Shown here: piece after piece, positions 7,201-8,089 of the stretch
Position numbering within the stretch: the first letter of the stretch is position 1
Layout of the letters: each line of letters begins with the position of its first letter
Assembly: GCA_002360495.1 (NCBI GenBank)
Contig: DEQO01000193.1
Coordinates: 1-8,089, forward strand
Direction of reading: 5' to 3'
DNA: 8,089 nt
Origin: Flavobacteriales bacterium UBA3364
GTDB taxonomy: Bacteria > Bacteroidota > Bacteroidia > Flavobacteriales_F > PHOS-HE28
Position numbers and translations under genes: made by a program
The notes under the pieces: generated by a model
What the model was told of the DNA's origin: nothing
The model's input: the letters and a program-made list of their open reading frames with translations, nothing else
Databases searched by the model: none

Positions 7201-8089
7201 TGATCACCTGTCCGAACATGGCGGAGTTCATCATGCGGCTTGCGCTTCCACGCACCACTTCGTCCATCCGTGCTTGATCAAGCCGTCCTTCGTTGCGGTG
7301 CACGCCATCGTGCATGTGGTGCAGCACGGCCTCCACGATGATCACCGCGCCATCCACGATCAGGCCGAAGTCGAGCGCGCCGAGGCTCATCAGGTTGCCG
7401 CTCACGCCGAAGAGGTTCATCATGATCACGGCGAAGAGCATGGCCAGCGGGATCACCGAGGCCACGACCAGTCCAGCGCGCAGGTTGGCCAGGAAGAGCA
7501 CCAGGATCAGCACCACGATCAGCGCGCCTTCCAACAAGTTCGTCTGCACGGTGTGGATGGCGTTGTTCACCATCTTGGTGCGGTCGAGGAAGGGCTGGAT
7601 CTCCACGCCCTCAGGCAGGGACTTGGCGATCTGCGCGATGCGCTCCTTCACGCGGGCCACCACATCGCTGGAGTTGGCGCCCTTCAACATCATCACGATG
7701 GCGCCGGTGGCCTCCTCCTGATCGTGCACGAGCGCGCCGTAACGTATGGCCGTCCCGAGCCTGACCTCGGCCACGTCGCGCAGCAGCACGGGCGTGTGGT
7801 CGGGCAGCACCTTCACCTGGATGCTGCGGATGCCTTCCATGTCGGTGAGGAGTCCCTCGGTGCGGATGAAGAGCAGCTGCGGGCCCTTCTCGATGTATGC
7901 GCCGCCAGTGTTGGCGTTGTTGCGGGCCACGGCATCGAACACGTCGGTGAGGGTGATCCCCATGCCACCCAGGCGCTCGGGGTCCACGGCGATCTCGTAC
8001 TGCTTCAGGAGGCCGCCGAAGCTGCTCACGTCGGCCACGCCTTCTGTTCCGATCAGCTGTCGGCGCACGATCCAGTCCTGGATGGTGCG
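4202..8089 (-). CDS. CusA/CzcA-family heavy-metal RND efflux pump fused to a TolC-like outer-membrane factor (5' end off the right edge)
   Basis: The frame is open to the right edge, where it reads RTIQDWIVRRQL, a stretch that lies roughly 150 residues into CzcA relatives; 1,295 residues are visible and the full protein is probably about 1,450. Numbering below starts at the GTG codon at 8068, which is internal. The RND part covers residues 1-866: periplasmic porter segments, hydrophobic spans TM2-TM7 between about 180 and 392, a second periplasmic region at about 393-708, and TM8-TM12 to 866. TM4 carries DFGLIVDGAVIIVE (233-246), with D233, D239 and E246 in the spacing of the CzcA proton relay; this form is known from pumps for divalent cations. 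Residues 867-897 resemble a signal peptide, and 898-1288 form an outer-membrane efflux protein with two OEP-like halves (about 903-1080 and 1108-1288, long helices with Q/R/E-rich pattern). Such fusions are known in Bacteroidota. The metal is not determined by sequence alone. Confidence 0.93.
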   Translation of the reverse strand, partial: RTIQDWIVRRQLIGTEGVADVSSFGGLLKQYEIAVDPERLGGMGITLTDVFDAVARNNANTGGAYIEKGPQLLFIRTEGLLTDMEGIRSIQVKVLPDHTPVLLRDVAEVRLGTAIRYGALVHDQEEATGAIVMMLKGANSSDVVARVKERIAQIAKSLPEGVEIQPFLDRTKMVNNAIHTVQTNLLEGALIVVLILVLFLANLRAGLVVASVIPLAMLFAVIMMNLFGVSGNLMSLGALDFGLIVDGAVIIVEAVLHHMHDGVHRNEGRLDQARMDEVVRGSASRMMNSAMFGQVIILIVYLPILSLQGIEGKMFKPMAQTVAFAVLGAAILSLTYVPMMSALFLSKRTDAPPTWTDRMMERVGKAYRRRLDTAIAKPMRLVVGAAFLLVVAGGILASMGGEFIPELEEGDFAVETRLLTGSSLSASIDACTKGAGLLKAQFPEVVKVVSKIGSGEIPTDPMPIEAADMMVILKPKDEWTSAKSFDELAEKMGNALGVIPGVSFGFQYPVQMRFNELMTGARQDVVCKIFGEDLDTLARYGEKLGALVSGVEGAKDLYVERVGGLPQIVVKHDRAALARYALDVETVNNVVRTAFAGSVAGQVFEGERRFDLVVRADAQSRTELTDMQRLLVPTPLGRPVPLSLLAQVEVIDGPNQVQREDAKRRITVGFNVRGRDVQSIVNELQGKVDAELKLPAGYFVTYGGTFENLIEAKQRLAVVVPIALLLILLLLYFAFGSLKLSLLVFSAVPLSAIGGVFALWGRGMPFSISAGVGFIALFGVAVLNGIVLISEFEHLRKEGLADLADRIRTGTANRLRPVLMTASVASLGFLPMALSNGSGAEVQRPLATVVIGGLITATFLTLFVLPSLYMLVFRERNKRGNSGAAIAATAVSLLLFMPTMSHAQTAERVLTVEQAVDSALRNNLALRGAALRTAAGEALIGEAWDLPRAQVSYEYGQLNTNVNDDRIGIDQSLAFPTVYSQRRRMLKHSAAGLRWEQALRERELRMHVRQAYHEVQVLDRMRAGLVEADSIHRAAAVGEEQRFDLGASNALQRATARSQAMLIRARLQEVEAALAQVRARLQQLVNSTVPVRTVPTELKLLLATVPGDSAVKRHPLMRAAQEQERSAEARWRSERSSMLPGLTIGVSSMTLNESPSIPDGAVIYDRGDRFTTVKAGLGIPLAFGAQDARNKAARIDHERALNEVDVLELELRTQLRQLRDRYAAQLGRVEALEMGGAQEAAQLRKASEEAFVNGQIDRLEWSLLNGQAINLTLEHLDALLALGRISIELELYNEQ
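5378..5470 (-). other. Internal signal-peptide-like junction between the RND pump and TolC-like parts
   Basis: Directly after the last pump helix (TM12, expected to end in the cytoplasm) comes a basic patch R-E-R-N-K-R (867-872). A hydrophobic run A-A-I-A-A-T-A-V-S-L-L-L-F-M (877-890) follows, then P-T-M-S-H-A-Q. This is the three-part form of a Sec signal peptide, with small residues S894 and A896 at -3 and -1 before Q897. Cleavage there by signal peptidase I would release a TolC-like protein of about 392 residues to the periplasm and outer membrane. That is inference; an uncut 13th helix is the alternative. Confidence 0.6.

Noticed and set aside
4202..8089. Cu/Ag-type (CusA/SilA) pump assignment
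   Set aside because: The TM4 motif has the DFG/DGA form of divalent-cation pumps, and the adaptor lacks the CusB Met-rich start; Cu/Ag cannot be fully excluded from sequence alone.
1..8089. Mobile elements, CRISPR, tRNA/rRNA, toxin-antitoxin or defence genes
   Set aside because: I found no transposase or integrase motifs, no regularly spaced repeats, no cloverleaf-like sequence and no small paired genes. The four genes fit ordinary envelope and metal-efflux functions.

Overview
The window reads as a piece of a GC-rich Bacteroidota genome, most likely from the Flavobacteriales or a relative. This rests on three things. The metal pump carries a TolC-type outer-membrane protein fused to its C-terminus, a layout common in Bacteroidota. 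The leftmost gene has the N-terminal signature of Bacteroidota TamB-like proteins. None of the gene starts has a clear Shine-Dalgarno sequence. All supported genes lie on the minus strand, so transcription runs from the right edge to the left edge.

Right half (8089 down to 3024): a heavy-metal efflux system. The first gene enters from the right edge without its start. It encodes a CusA/CzcA-type RND pump continuing in frame into a TolC-like outer-membrane factor. The joint looks like an internal signal peptide, so the product may be a precursor that is cut in two. The stop codon of this gene overlaps the start of the periplasmic adaptor gene (ATGA). Together they supply pump, adaptor and outer-membrane channel. 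The TM4 proton-relay motif is of the DFG/DGA type associated with divalent cations (Zn, Co, Cd, Ni), not Cu/Ag.

Middle (2973 to 2491): 50 bases after the adaptor, a small membrane-anchored protein with one CxxCH heme-binding motif (Haem_bd type), probably the last gene of the efflux transcript. A 254-base gap follows with no convincing gene, one GC-rich hairpin and a possible weak promoter.

Left (2236 to 1): a frame with no stop codon, running out of the left edge after 745 codons. It encodes the N-terminal part of a TamB/AsmA-like envelope protein, probably unrelated in function to the efflux operon.

No RNA gene, insertion sequence, CRISPR array, integrase or metal-responsive regulator is visible. 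Nothing here is clearly a new system. The most interesting point is the pump/channel fusion with its apparent signal-peptidase site.
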